Shown here: in pieces, positions 26,080-36,127 of the stretch
Layout: each line of letters opens with the position of its first letter
Position numbering within the stretch: position 1 is the stretch's first letter
Source of the DNA: Paludibacter sp.
GTDB taxonomy: Bacteria > Bacteroidota > Bacteroidia > Bacteroidales > Paludibacteraceae
Assembly: GCA_020049515.1 (NCBI GenBank)
Contig: JAIFKQ010000011.1
Coordinates: 1-52,014, forward strand
Reading direction: 5' to 3'
DNA length: 52,014 nucleotides
The notes under the pieces: generated by a model
Database searches by the model: none
What the model was told of the DNA's origin: nothing
What the model saw: only the letters and a program-made list of their open reading frames with translations
Translations under genes and position numbers: made by a program

Positions 26080-27132
26080 ATGAACAATCGGCTCGAAAAA
26101 CTAGAAGCACTACGTGGATTTGCAGCACTTTATGTTGTTTTTTTTCATGTTCTACCCCAAAAATTTTATTTATTTGGTATCAATCTTGGATTCTTTTTTC
26201 GTTTTGGTCCCGAAGCAGTGATTGTATTTTTTGTACTATCAGGTTTTGTAATCAAATTTACCTACGAAAAGTCTAAAAACAAAACCTTCAATTATTATTT
26301 CATCCGACGGTTTATACGACTTTATGTGCCCTTGATTTTTATTTTTATTTTAGGGTATGTAATAAAAAGTTATTCGGAGGGTGGGTTTGCTAATCCTGAG
26401 TGGAAAAGCTTGTTTGGCAACTTACTTATGCTTCAGGATGTAATTTCGCAAAAACCTAACGTATTGGTTCCTGCTTATTTAGGTAATGGAGTATTATGGT
26501 CATTATCTTACGAATGGTGGTTTTACATGTTGTTCTTTTTCCTTATTACCAAAATTAAAAGCGATAAGCTTAACATGTATGTCAATATTCTTGTTATTGT
26601 AGCCGCCATTAGTTATGTGTTTTATCCATTCATTGTCAACAGATTAGCCATGTATTTTGCAATATGGTGGATTGGAGTAATATTTGCAGACACTTATTTG
26701 AAAAAAGAGAAATTTGATTTTTCGTTAATCATGCCCTACGCTTATGTTCTATTGACCATTACAATAATTCTGGCCATTAATTTGTATATTAATTTCAAGT
26801 TTACAAAAATCTATACCTATCCGCTTGTAGCCTATCCGTTTATCGAACTTCGTCATTTTGTTTTTGCACTGATGGTAATGTTTGGGTCTATTATTTGGAA
26901 AAAACTTAATTGGTTTGGGTTCAATTTCTTCTTCGATAAATTCAAATACATCGCTTCATTTTCTTATGTGATATACATTTCGCATCATTATTTAGTTATT
27001 GAAGCTACCTACCTGAAATTTTTGAATAATAAAGTATTGGAATATGGACTTTATATTGTTGTTATGCTTCTGTTTTCATATCTTTTGGAAGTAGTTGTTT
27101 ACAATAAAATCAAAAAACTAATTCTAGCCTAG
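26080..27132 (+). CDS. Acyltransferase 3 family membrane protein (OafA/ExoZ-like)
   Basis: 350 residues, about 10 membrane helices. It opens with RLEKLEALRGFAALYVVFFH, which holds the R-G-h-A-A-h and catalytic His of AT3 acyltransferases. The 'F-F-V-L-S-G-F-V' segment follows at about 50-57, R-F-I-R-L-Y-V-P at 75-82 and 'W-S-L-S-Y-E-W-W-F-Y' at about 140-150. These proteins move O-acetyl, succinyl or similar groups onto extracytoplasmic glycans. It closes the first operon segment, with no further gene for 387 bp. Confidence 0.88.
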   Translation: MNNRLEKLEALRGFAALYVVFFHVLPQKFYLFGINLGFFFRFGPEAVIVFFVLSGFVIKFTYEKSKNKTFNYYFIRRFIRLYVPLIFIFILGYVIKSYSEGGFANPEWKSLFGNLLMLQDVISQKPNVLVPAYLGNGVLWSLSYEWWFYMLFFFLITKIKSDKLNMYVNILVIVAAISYVFYPFIVNRLAMYFAIWWIGVIFADTYLKKEKFDFSLIMPYAYVLLTITIILAINLYINFKFTKIYTYPLVAYPFIELRHFVFALMVMFGSIIWKKLNWFGFNFFFDKFKYIASFSYVIYISHHYLVIEATYLKFLNNKVLEYGLYIVVMLLFSYLLEVVVYNKIKKLILA

Positions 27133-27519
27133 CAACCCATGTGTCATCTTATTGCAGAACGATTTAAATAACTCTCAAAAACAGAGTCTTTGTCTCATAG
27201 TATAACATAGTTAATATCAAGTCTTTAATGTACATATTTCGAATACTTTTTAGGCGGCTATTTCTTTATTGTATATGGTTTCACACAAAAACTATTCAAG
27301 TTTATAATACGCATCCAAGTCCATTGTAATAAAAAAAAATAAAAAATTGACATAAAAAACTTTTTTTTACTACATGTGGATAAATATAAAATCAATATAT
27401 TTGCCACCGTATTCAAGAGATAATGAAATTACAATGAATAACAATATAAAGTTTCAACTACAATCAACAAAGAAATTCAATATTCAATATAACATACAAC
27501 CATTTAAAATTTAATCATT
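27133..27519. other. Gene-free stretch with ugd promoter
   Basis: No reading frame of note. It includes homopolymer A and T runs around 27330-27370 and the -7 element at 27396. No clear terminator follows the acyltransferase gene, so read-through into ugd is possible. Confidence 0.45.
27396..27403 (+). promoter_or_regulatory. ugd -7 promoter element
   Basis: TATATTTG is an exact TAnnTTTG match, giving a leader of about 110 nt before the ugd ATG. The -33 region (around 27372-27377) matches only weakly. Confidence 0.5.
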
Positions 27520-28848
27520 ATGAACATTTCAATTGTTGGCACCGGATATGTAGGACTCGTTTCTGGCGCTTGTTTAGCAGAAACTGGAGCAGTAGTTAAC
27601 TGTATCGACACCAATCAAAGTAAAATAGACAGTCTTAACAATGGTGTAATGCCAATTTATGAACCAGGACTTGAAGACCTTGTAAAGAGAAACGTACAAA
27701 AAGAAAGACTTTTCTTCAAAACAAAACTTGCGGAAGTTGTAAACGAAAGTGACGCAATTTTTATAGCAGTAGGTACACCGCCAGATGAAGATGGAAGTGC
27801 CGACCTTAAATATGTGTTGGCTGTAGCCCGCGAAATTGGTTCTAATCTTGACAATTATACAGTAGTTGTAACTAAAAGTACGGTGCCAGTAGGAACAGCA
27901 GTAAAAGTTAAAGCTGCTATACAGGGTGAGCTTGACAAAAGAGGCGTGAAGGTTGAATTTGATGTGGCTTCAAATCCAGAGTTTTTGAAAGAAGGAAATG
28001 CTGTGGACGATTTCTTGAAACCAGATCGTATTGTGATTGGAGTAGAATCGGAAACAGCTGAAAAAGTGCTTAAAAGGCTTTATAAACCTTTTGTTTTGAA
28101 TAACCACCCTATTATTGTAATGGATATTACGTCATCCGAAATGACTAAATATGTTGCAAATGCAATGCTTGCTACTAAAATTAGTTTTATCAACGAAGTT
28201 GCAAATCTGTGCGAAATTGTTGGTGCAGACATTAATTTGGTGCGCAAAGGAATTGGTTCAGACACCCGTATTGGCTACAAATTTCTTTACCCTGGAGTTG
28301 GTTATGGTGGTTCTTGTTTTCCAAAAGATGTGCAAGCATTGATTAAAACTGCAAAAAACTACAACTATTCTTTGAATATTTTACAAGCTGTAGAAGATGC
28401 AAATGATTTCCAAAAAACAGTTTTATTTAACAAAATATACACCCATTTTGAAGGAAATTTGAAAGGAAAAACCATAGCTATTTGGGGTCTTTCATTCAAA
28501 CCTGAAACGGATGATATGCGCGAAGCTCCATCTTTGGTGTTAATAAATAGCTTGTTGGAAAATGGCGTAACAGTTAATGCTTACGACCCGATTGCTATGC
28601 ATGAAACAAAAAGAATTTTGGGCGACAAAATTAAGTATTGTAAGGATATGTATGAAACGTTAATAGGGGCAGATGCTTTGGCCGTAGTTACCGAATGGAG
28701 TGAGTTCAGACTTCCAAACTTTAAAGTGATGGATAAACTGATGAACGACAAGGTGATATTTGATGGTCGTAACATTTTTGATATGGACCAATTGGAAGAT
28801 TTCAATTTCCATTATTATAGTATTGGTAAAAAACCGATTAATTTCTAA
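27520..28848 (+). CDS. ugd: UDP-glucose 6-dehydrogenase
   Basis: 442 residues, cytosolic. It oxidises UDP-glucose to UDP-glucuronate with two NAD+. It has the N-terminal NAD-binding GTGYVGLVSG motif, TPPDEDGSAD, catalytic Cys266 in GYGGSCFPKD, and the C-terminal UDP-binding domain (WGLSFKPETDDMREAPS). Length is normal. It has its own promoter and a strong terminator, so it is a monocistronic unit inside the locus. The product can feed acidic sugars into this glycan and is the substrate of the decarboxylase encoded at 44497. Confidence 0.96.
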   Translation: MNISIVGTGYVGLVSGACLAETGAVVNCIDTNQSKIDSLNNGVMPIYEPGLEDLVKRNVQKERLFFKTKLAEVVNESDAIFIAVGTPPDEDGSADLKYVLAVAREIGSNLDNYTVVVTKSTVPVGTAVKVKAAIQGELDKRGVKVEFDVASNPEFLKEGNAVDDFLKPDRIVIGVESETAEKVLKRLYKPFVLNNHPIIVMDITSSEMTKYVANAMLATKISFINEVANLCEIVGADINLVRKGIGSDTRIGYKFLYPGVGYGGSCFPKDVQALIKTAKNYNYSLNILQAVEDANDFQKTVLFNKIYTHFEGNLKGKTIAIWGLSFKPETDDMREAPSLVLINSLLENGVTVNAYDPIAMHETKRILGDKIKYCKDMYETLIGADALAVVTEWSEFRLPNFKVMDKLMNDKVIFDGRNIFDMDQLEDFNFHYYSIGKKPINF

Positions 28849-28865
28849 TTGAAATAAAGATTACA

Positions 28866-28899
28866 GGAACAAAAGACTGAAAATTCAGTTTTTTGTTCC
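28866..28899 (+). terminator. Terminator after ugd
   Basis: GGAACAAAA pairs with TTTTGTTCC over 9 bp, then after one G.T position ACTGAA with TTCAGT around an AA loop. It lies 18 nt past the ugd stop. The 3' arm is itself T-rich. Confidence 0.7.
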
Positions 28900-29006
28900 A
28901 TAATTTTCACATATCAAATAGTATATTTAGAACATAAACTCATTTTGACCCTACCGTCTAAGTAATTCATTTTCTGCCGTTTCAACAAATTACAAATATC
29001 GTAATC

Positions 29007-30236
29007 ATGGAAATACTACATATTCTAGTTCTTATAATTGAAACAATCCTGCTTGTATATCTTGGTTTTTCATCTATTTACATTCTAATTTTTGCATTGG
29101 CCGGAAGATTAAATCCTAGAAAAAACACGGCACAAGCAACGCCGAAAAAGTTGCGGAAATTTGCAGTGCTAATTCCTGGTTATAAAGAAGATAGCGTAAT
29201 TATAGAAGTGGCACAAGAGGCATTAAAACAAGATTATCCCAAAGGAAGTTTTGATATAGTTATTATAGCCGATTCATTTCAACCAGAAACTATACAAAAA
29301 CTGAAGTTGTTGCCAATAATTTTGGTAGAAGTTTCGTTCGAAATTAGCACTAAATCGAAGGCTTTAAATAACGCCATGGAAATATTAGGTGATGACTATG
29401 ACGTGGCATTGGTGTTGGATGCCGACAATATTATGGCACCTGACTTTATCACTAAAATGAACGCTGCTTTCGACAACGGATTTGAAGTAGTTCAGGGTCA
29501 TAGAATTGCAAAAAATACGAATACGGCACTTGCCATACTTGATGCAATTAGTGAGGAATTAAATAATCATATTTTCCGCAAAGGTCATCGGTCATTGGGC
29601 TTTTCGTCGGCTCTAATAGGCTCTGGAATGGCTTTCAACTATAGGATGTTCAAAAAACGGATGTTAGAAATTAAAGCCGTTGGTGGTTTTGACAAAGAAT
29701 TGGAATTGACGCTATTACGTGATGGTAAGAAAATTGAGTTTCTGGAAGATGCGTTGGTATATGATGAAAAAGTACAAAAAGTAGAAGTGTTTGAAAATCA
29801 ACGTAAACGCTGGTTATCAGCTCAATTTGTATATTTTGGTCGTTTTTTCTTTTTAGGACTTCAACATTTAATTTTTAAAGGAAATGTTGACTTCTTCGAT
29901 AAAGTGTCTCAAATGATTTCGCCACCACGGGTTTTATTGATAGGATTTACGGGGATAATTGCAGCTTTATCACTGATCATCAGTATTTTATTCCCCGAAA
30001 ATACAATCTTGTATTACCCATTTTTTTATTGGTTAATTGTATTCATTATTGTAGTTTTGGCATTTATTCTGAGCATTCCTGCCCAATTTTATAATAAACA
30101 AACATTGGCTGCTTTGCTAACTTTGCCAAAAGCATTTTGGTCGATGTTTGCATCACTTTTTAAACTGAAAGGAGCTAACAAGAAATTCATCCACACGCAA
30201 CATGGTACAATTGAAAAGGAAAATTCCCAAATATAA
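29007..30236 (+). CDS. Membrane glycosyltransferase, GT2 family (processive-type)
   Basis: 409 residues: N-terminal membrane helix (about 5-30), cytosolic GT-A domain with IPGYKED, the D-A-D metal-binding triad in LVLDADNIM, the acceptor-site acidic motif GGFDKELEL, and QRKRW near 263 (the Q-x-x-R-W motif of processive synthases such as hyaluronan or cellulose synthase). Two or three C-terminal membrane helices follow (310-375). Having Q-x-x-R-W next to ugd means a hyaluronan-synthase-like polymerase using UDP-GlcA is possible. A single-sugar transferase is the alternative. Confidence 0.85.
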   Translation: MEILHILVLIIETILLVYLGFSSIYILIFALAGRLNPRKNTAQATPKKLRKFAVLIPGYKEDSVIIEVAQEALKQDYPKGSFDIVIIADSFQPETIQKLKLLPIILVEVSFEISTKSKALNNAMEILGDDYDVALVLDADNIMAPDFITKMNAAFDNGFEVVQGHRIAKNTNTALAILDAISEELNNHIFRKGHRSLGFSSALIGSGMAFNYRMFKKRMLEIKAVGGFDKELELTLLRDGKKIEFLEDALVYDEKVQKVEVFENQRKRWLSAQFVYFGRFFFLGLQHLIFKGNVDFFDKVSQMISPPRVLLIGFTGIIAALSLIISILFPENTILYYPFFYWLIVFIIVVLAFILSIPAQFYNKQTLAALLTLPKAFWSMFASLFKLKGANKKFIHTQHGTIEKENSQI

Positions 30237-30377
30237 CAATCGAATAAAGAAATAAGTCACAGATTAATTCCAGAAAATCCAACAATCATATTTTAATTGA
30301 TTGATGAAGAAATAAATTCAAATTCAAAAAATGACATACAATTTATAGCTCAACTTACTTTTAATCTGTAGAATATC

Positions 30378-32162
30378 ATGAAAAACACAACACCAATTAA
30401 ATCGACATTTTCCTCTTTGATGTCAGGTGATTTTAGCGCATTGTCAACAATTAGTTGTTATGAATCAGGCGATATAAAGCTTTTTTTAAACGGCAGGTTT
30501 TACAATAAAACTCCTGAAAGTTTTCTGGAAAAATATATTAAGAAAGGAAAAGGAGCATTTACTGATATTGATGGTGATTTTACATTGATAATAGTTAATT
30601 CTGAAACAATAAATATTTTTAGAGATCGCCACGGTGTGGGTAGTCAAGTATTTTACACTTCAGATTATTTTACTTCTAACCTGCTCGATTTTACATCATT
30701 GAATGGATTTGATTGCAAACCAAATTACGAAGCTTTATTCACATTTTTAAGTATCGGTTATGTACCTTCACCACTTTGCTCGCTTGAAGGTGTAACCAAA
30801 CTAGCTCCAGGGCATTTACTTACAATAAATAAAACAGCACTAACGGATTCGGATATTTTCCCACCAAAAGACTATCTAAATAATGTAGCTACCAGCAAGT
30901 TGACTATCGATGAGGCAACAACTGAATATGAACGATTGCACAAAAAGGCTATCAAAGAACGAATAGGAGATGATAGCAAAATTGGACTTTTATTGAGTGG
31001 TGGTTATGATTCGGGTGGAAATATTTCAGCTTTGCGGGATGTGTATGACGGTGAAATATCGACATTTTCTATTGGTTTTAAAAATAATCAATGGACTGAA
31101 TTACCTTTGGCTAAAATACTTTCGGAAACATATAATAGTAAGCATCACGATTACGAAATTGACGGATCGGAAATTCTTAACCTCCCCAAAATAATTTCAG
31201 TAACGGGCGATCCGTTTCAAGAAGGCGGTTTGATGGTGAATTATACTGCCATGGAACTTGTGAAAAAGAGTGGCGAGAAACCTGATTTAATTCTTGGCGG
31301 AGATGGTAACGACCAACATTTTGGAACATCGGGCAAAGAGCTTGCGCTGCATTGGAAAATGAAACAAAACGGTGGCCAAGTATTACAAAAATTGTTTGAT
31401 TTTGCCGGCAACTCCTCCATGTTTGAAAATGACAATATTCTGTTTCGTTCGGAATTTCACAATAGGAAAATACTTCATATTCAAGAATCTGATGTTTTTG
31501 GCTTTACGCAACATCAGGTTAATAATATCAACGCTGTAGGATATAAAAGTCGGGAGTTTAATTACTTAAAAGATCATCCAAAAAAGTACAAAAACTTTGA
31601 TGATTTCTTTTTCAACAGAAATATAAACATTGATATAAAACAAGTTATCAACGAAGTTATTTTGTTTAAATCCTCGCGTATGTCCGAGTTGTTTAGTACC
31701 AACATTTCGTTTCCGTACATGAGCACAGAACTCAATGTTTTTTTGAATTCACTTCCAGTCGATTACAAGTTTCATGGCACTTTGGACGAATTGAGCAAAG
31801 GTAAAGGACAATCGAAATACCTACATAAAAAATACTTGAAACCAAAATTACCGACAGAAATTACCGACAGAAAAAAACAAGGTGGATTTGCTCCTCTTCC
31901 TATTTTTTTAAAGGATGATAAACAGCGAAAAATGTTATTTTCGTTTATCAGAAATTCAGATGCTGTTAAGCACTTATTTAAATTCCAAGCCATTGACAAT
32001 TTGCTAAAGCAATATGACGAAACAACTAATTCAAAATCATATTGGTTTTGGTATCAACAGGTTAAGTCAAATCAAATTGTAAATTTATTGACTTTGACTG
32101 TATGGTGGGAAATGTTTATCAACAAAAAGTCGAATATTCAATCAATAACAGATCTGTTATAA
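30378..32162 (+). CDS. Asparagine synthase-like ATP-dependent amidotransferase lacking the glutaminase cysteine
   Basis: 594 residues. The C-terminal half (about 190-590) is the AsnB-type ATP-pyrophosphatase domain with PP-loop SGGYDSG (207-213), LGGDGNDQHFG (the G-G-x-G-x-D motif) and late basic residues. The N-terminal half has the class II glutaminase-like fold (DIDGDFTLIIVNS; FRDRHGVGSQVFY) but begins MKNTTPI without the catalytic Cys2, so it cannot hydrolyse glutamine. In glycan loci AsnB-like proteins amidate uronic acids (as proposed for WbpS). With ugd upstream, amidation of a GlcA-type residue or another ATP-driven acyl/amide bond is a reasonable inference. The ammonia source is unknown. 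Confidence 0.85.
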   Translation: MKNTTPIKSTFSSLMSGDFSALSTISCYESGDIKLFLNGRFYNKTPESFLEKYIKKGKGAFTDIDGDFTLIIVNSETINIFRDRHGVGSQVFYTSDYFTSNLLDFTSLNGFDCKPNYEALFTFLSIGYVPSPLCSLEGVTKLAPGHLLTINKTALTDSDIFPPKDYLNNVATSKLTIDEATTEYERLHKKAIKERIGDDSKIGLLLSGGYDSGGNISALRDVYDGEISTFSIGFKNNQWTELPLAKILSETYNSKHHDYEIDGSEILNLPKIISVTGDPFQEGGLMVNYTAMELVKKSGEKPDLILGGDGNDQHFGTSGKELALHWKMKQNGGQVLQKLFDFAGNSSMFENDNILFRSEFHNRKILHIQESDVFGFTQHQVNNINAVGYKSREFNYLKDHPKKYKNFDDFFFNRNINIDIKQVINEVILFKSSRMSELFSTNISFPYMSTELNVFLNSLPVDYKFHGTLDELSKGKGQSKYLHKKYLKPKLPTEITDRKKQGGFAPLPIFLKDDKQRKMLFSFIRNSDAVKHLFKFQAIDNLLKQYDETTNSKSYWFWYQQVKSNQIVNLLTLTVWWEMFINKKSNIQSITDLL

Positions 32163-32210
32163 TATATTCGTTTCAGCTAGTCCAAATTTAAACATTAAAT
32201 CATCAACAAC

Positions 32211-33356
32211 ATGAAAATTGGCATCGAAGGACAAAGATTATACCGCCCAAAAAAACACGGTATGGACATGGTGGCGCTGGAATTGATAAAAAATCTGCAG
32301 CTCATTGATAAGGTGAACGAATATGTGATTTTTGTGAAACCCGATGCTGACAATACTTGCATTCCAGCGGCTCCAAATTTTAAAATTGTAGAACTTGGCG
32401 GCGGTCCATACCCCACTTGGGAACAAATAGCCTTACCAAAAGCGGCTTTAAATGAAGGTTGCGATATTTTGCATTGTACCAGTAATACTGGTCCTATTAT
32501 TTGCAAAGTGCCATTGGTTACCATTTTGCACGATATTATATATCTCGAAAGTGTAAGCATTCTGAAAAAAGGTGGCACTTGGTACCAAAAGTTTGGAAAT
32601 ATGTATCGCCGGTGGGTGGTGCCAACTATTGCTCGAAAATCGGTGCGTGTGGTTACTGTTTCTAATTTTGAAAAAGAACGTATAAAAAACTTTATGGGAT
32701 TGGGATCCAACCTGGTAGCTATTTATAATGGTGTGGGCGAGCATTTTAAAAAGATAGAAGATGCTAAAATTCTTTCCGAAGCTAAATTGAAATACAAACT
32801 ACCAGACAATTTTATGTTCTTTTTGGGAAATACCGACCCCAAAAAAAACACACCAAATGTACTGAAAGCTTTTTCGGATTTCAATGCAAAATCCGCAACA
32901 AAATATAAATTGGTAATGTTGGATTTTGAAGAAAATGCATTATTACAAATACTTAAAGATATAGATTGCAGTGATTTAAGAAAAGACATTGTAATGACAG
33001 GATATGTGCCCAATGCAGAAATGCCCGCAATTATTAACCAATGTAAAGTGTTTCTATATCCTTCTTTGCGCGAAAGCTTTGGAATTCCGATACTTGAAGG
33101 AATGGCTTGCGGTGTGCCGGTAATTACATCCAATACATCGTCGATGCCCGAAATTGCAGGTGATGCCGCTGCTATAGTTGACCCGCTGAAGCCAGAGCAA
33201 ATTGTGGATGCTATTAGCAAAATTATAAGCGACAAAACTTATTGTGATATGCTGTGCGACAAAGGCATTGCACGCGCTAAAGATTTTTCGTGGAAACGCA
33301 TGGCCGAAAAATACCTGGAGTTGTACAAAGAAGTTTATATTCAAACAAAAAAGTAG
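32211..33356 (+). CDS. Glycosyltransferase family 4
   Basis: 381 residues, GT-B fold, no membrane segment. The N-terminus MKIGIEGQRLYRPKKHGMD resembles mannosyl/fucosyl transferases of the GT4 family. The C-terminal donor site shows YPSLRESFGIPILEGMACG, with the E-x(7)-E motif, then PVITSNTSSMPEIAGDAA. It lies 48 nt after the AsnB-like gene and 3 nt before the next glycosyltransferase. It adds a sugar to the lipid-linked repeat unit at the cytoplasmic face. The sugar cannot be deduced. Confidence 0.9.
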   Translation: MKIGIEGQRLYRPKKHGMDMVALELIKNLQLIDKVNEYVIFVKPDADNTCIPAAPNFKIVELGGGPYPTWEQIALPKAALNEGCDILHCTSNTGPIICKVPLVTILHDIIYLESVSILKKGGTWYQKFGNMYRRWVVPTIARKSVRVVTVSNFEKERIKNFMGLGSNLVAIYNGVGEHFKKIEDAKILSEAKLKYKLPDNFMFFLGNTDPKKNTPNVLKAFSDFNAKSATKYKLVMLDFEENALLQILKDIDCSDLRKDIVMTGYVPNAEMPAIINQCKVFLYPSLRESFGIPILEGMACGVPVITSNTSSMPEIAGDAAAIVDPLKPEQIVDAISKIISDKTYCDMLCDKGIARAKDFSWKRMAEKYLELYKEVYIQTKK

Positions 33357-33359
33357 GCT

Positions 33360-34538
33360 ATGATAAAAGGTGAAAATATTATCTGTATTTCTAATACTAG
33401 CTGGTTTGGAAATTATGCCAAATCCACGGTGCAAATACTTGAGCGATTGGCTGTAAACAATAATGTACTGTTTGTAGAATATCCTTTTAGCATCAAAGAT
33501 GTAATTTCTACTTTGCGAGGCAAACAAAATGCACCCGTGAAGCGAATGTTGGGGTTGGAGAAAAGCTTGCAAATAATTGATACTAATGTAGGTAGCAAAG
33601 TGTATGATTTGGTTATGCCGCCTGTGCTGCCGTTGTATTTTTTGAAAAACGAAAAAATATTCAACCTGTTATTTTCAATCAACACCTTCATTTACAAACA
33701 GAAAGTTAAGAAAACAATCAAAAAATTGGGATTTGAAAATCCAATTGTGATTACTGCATACAATCCATTTTATGGACTAACCACATTAAAAAAACTGGGC
33801 GAAAAGGCCAGTATTTATTATTGTTACGATGGCGTAGAATCTGGTTTTTTTGGTAAAAGGATTTTTGATTTTGAGAATAAATTCTCGACAAAAGTAGATG
33901 GCATTATTACCTCATCAGAATATTTAAATGCTGAGAAAAAGAAATTGAATGCCAACAGTTTTGTGGTTAAAAACGGTGTTGACTTTCCTGTTTTCCTGCC
34001 TTTTGCAAAAAAAAAGGTATTTACAAATAGTAGAAAAAAAGTTGGTTATATTGGCAGTTTGGATGGTAGGTTTGATATTGAAACAGTGGAAAATGCGATT
34101 GCCAAGCTCGGCAATTTTGACTTTGAATTTACTGGCGATTTGATGAATGTAAAGGTGAGAAAGCGATTGGAAAAATATGAAAACGTGAAATTTTTTCCGC
34201 CAATAAAGCAAAATAATGTACCTAAACTATTGGCGACTTATGATGTGGGCATTATACCATACCTTGTGAATGAGGTAAATAAGAATATTTACCCACTAAA
34301 AATCAATGAGTATTTAGCAGTTGGGGTTCCGCTGGTGATGAATGCTTTTGCCGTTTTACCTGAGTTTGAAGGAATAGTGAGCATAGCAAAAAACAAAGAA
34401 GATTTTATTGCAAAATTACTGGAAGAAACGCAAACAGACACAGCTGAGAAAATAATGGACAGGATAAATTTTGCTAAATCAAATTCGTGGGATGCAAGAA
34501 CTGAGAGCTTTAGTGATATATTAGCGAAATTTATTTAA
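33360..34538 (+). CDS. Glycosyltransferase (GT-B, GT1/GT4-like)
   Basis: 392 residues. N-terminal half: 'ICISNTSWFGNYAKSTVQI' strand and helix. C-terminal half: VGYIGSLDGRFDIETVENA (a nucleotide-binding strand common to GT4-like teichuronic-type transferases), then IIPYLVNEVNKNIYPLK with NEYLAVGVPLV (the K-x-x-E-Y-h-A-x-G-x-P donor motif). It follows the previous transferase by 3 nt and precedes the flippase by 16 nt, so it is part of the repeat-unit assembly operon. Confidence 0.85.
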   Translation: MIKGENIICISNTSWFGNYAKSTVQILERLAVNNNVLFVEYPFSIKDVISTLRGKQNAPVKRMLGLEKSLQIIDTNVGSKVYDLVMPPVLPLYFLKNEKIFNLLFSINTFIYKQKVKKTIKKLGFENPIVITAYNPFYGLTTLKKLGEKASIYYCYDGVESGFFGKRIFDFENKFSTKVDGIITSSEYLNAEKKKLNANSFVVKNGVDFPVFLPFAKKKVFTNSRKKVGYIGSLDGRFDIETVENAIAKLGNFDFEFTGDLMNVKVRKRLEKYENVKFFPPIKQNNVPKLLATYDVGIIPYLVNEVNKNIYPLKINEYLAVGVPLVMNAFAVLPEFEGIVSIAKNKEDFIAKLLEETQTDTAEKIMDRINFAKSNSWDARTESFSDILAKFI

Positions 34539-34554
34539 GACACGCAAACACCAA

Positions 34555-36084
34555 ATGAAAGTAAATCAATTGAAAGCAGGAGCTATCATGTCCTATTTGT
34601 TAATAGGACTTGGCAGTCTTATTTCTATCATTTACACGCCCATAATGCTACGCCTTTTGGGGCAAAGTGAATATGGACTTTACAATTTGGTGTCGTCTGT
34701 GGTCAGTTATTTAGGACTATTTAGTTTCGGATTTGGTAGTGCTTATATAAAGTATTTCTCTGGTTATAAAGCAAATAACGAAAATGATAACATTGCCAAA
34801 CTGAATGGAATGTTTCTCTCGATATTTTCAGTTATGGGAATTGTTTCAATCATTGCGGGAATCATATTAGTTTTGAATACCGAAAACATTTTTGGTTCTC
34901 AACTTACTGTTCTTGAACTCTCAAAAGCAAAAATACTTATGGTGGTAATGGTGGTGAATATTGCCATTTCATTTCCGGCCATAGTTTTCAACTCGTATGT
35001 AACTGCCAATGAGAAATTTATATTTCAGCGCTCCTTGCAAATTGCTAAAATCATAACCAGTCCATTTTTGATTCTTCCAGTTTTAATAATGGGCTATGCC
35101 TCTGTGGGAATGGCAATTGTAACAACGATTCTTAACTTTCTGATAGAATTCATTAATGCCTATTATTGTTACAAAAAAATAAATATCAATTTTGATTTTA
35201 AAAAATTTGATTCCGGACTGATGAGGGAATTATTTATTTTCTCCTCGTTTATTTTCATGAATTTAGTTGTAAATCAGATAAATTGGAATGTAGATAGGTT
35301 TATTGTAGGGCGGTTTAAAGGCACAATTGCCGTGGCAACTTATAGTTTGGCGGCTCAGCTAAACACCTATTATCTAGCTTTTTCCACCGCTTTATCGGGG
35401 GTTTTTATTCCAAGGGTAAACGCCATGGTATCGGGGGCAAATGACAATAAAGAATTAAGCTTATTATTTGCAAAATTAGGCCGTTTGCAATTTATACTTT
35501 TGTCGTTGATAATCAATGGATTGATTTTTTTCGGTATGGGTTTTATAAAGCTTTGGGCTGGAGACGATTATCATGAGTCGTACGGCATTGCCTTAATGCT
35601 AATAGTTCCTGTTACACTTCCACTTTTGCAAAATTTAGGAATAGAAATACAACGAGCCAAAAACATGCACAAATTTAGGTCGTGGGTATATTTGTTTATT
35701 GCCATAGCCAATGTTTTGATTTCTATTCCATTAGTAAAATTATATGGCGGTATTGGTGCAGCTGCCGGCACAGCCATAGCATTGGTAATAGGGAACGTTT
35801 TTATTATGAATTGGTATTATCACAAAAAAGTGGGATTGGACATTAAACTATTTGTAAATGAATTAGTTAAAATAACTCCGGCGTTAATTATTCCTTCAAT
35901 TGTAGGAGTTTTGATGTTTATATACTTTGATTTAAACAATGCTATACTATTGATTGTAGGCATTTTCATTTACACAGTTATTTATGCAATATCGATGTGG
36001 TATTTTGGAATAAATAAATATGAAAAAGAATTGGTAACAGTACCATACAATAAAATAATGCTCAAATTCAAGAAATCCAACTAA
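34555..36084 (+). CDS. Oligosaccharide flippase (Wzx, polysaccharide transporter family)
   Basis: 509 residues with about 12-14 membrane helices in two halves. It opens MKVNQLKAGAIMSYLLIGLG, then SIIYTPIMLRLLGQSEYGLY, the signature start of Wzx/MATE-like flippases (P-x-x-h-R-x-L-G-x-x-x-Y-G). It would flip the undecaprenyl-linked repeat unit to the periplasmic face for the polymerase encoded at 24561. It is one of the two defining membrane proteins of a Wzx/Wzy pathway in this locus. Confidence 0.9.
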   Translation: MKVNQLKAGAIMSYLLIGLGSLISIIYTPIMLRLLGQSEYGLYNLVSSVVSYLGLFSFGFGSAYIKYFSGYKANNENDNIAKLNGMFLSIFSVMGIVSIIAGIILVLNTENIFGSQLTVLELSKAKILMVVMVVNIAISFPAIVFNSYVTANEKFIFQRSLQIAKIITSPFLILPVLIMGYASVGMAIVTTILNFLIEFINAYYCYKKININFDFKKFDSGLMRELFIFSSFIFMNLVVNQINWNVDRFIVGRFKGTIAVATYSLAAQLNTYYLAFSTALSGVFIPRVNAMVSGANDNKELSLLFAKLGRLQFILLSLIINGLIFFGMGFIKLWAGDDYHESYGIALMLIVPVTLPLLQNLGIEIQRAKNMHKFRSWVYLFIAIANVLISIPLVKLYGGIGAAAGTAIALVIGNVFIMNWYYHKKVGLDIKLFVNELVKITPALIIPSIVGVLMFIYFDLNNAILLIVGIFIYTVIYAISMWYFGINKYEKELVTVPYNKIMLKFKKSN

Positions 36085-36127
36085 TTAGATAAAAACGCAT
36101 CATTATTTTCATTAACTATCACACAAA

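Noticed and set aside
32195-33572. Minus-strand frames of 98-172 codons over the GT4 genes
   Set aside because: Shadow frames of the two glycosyltransferase genes with no domain signature of their own.
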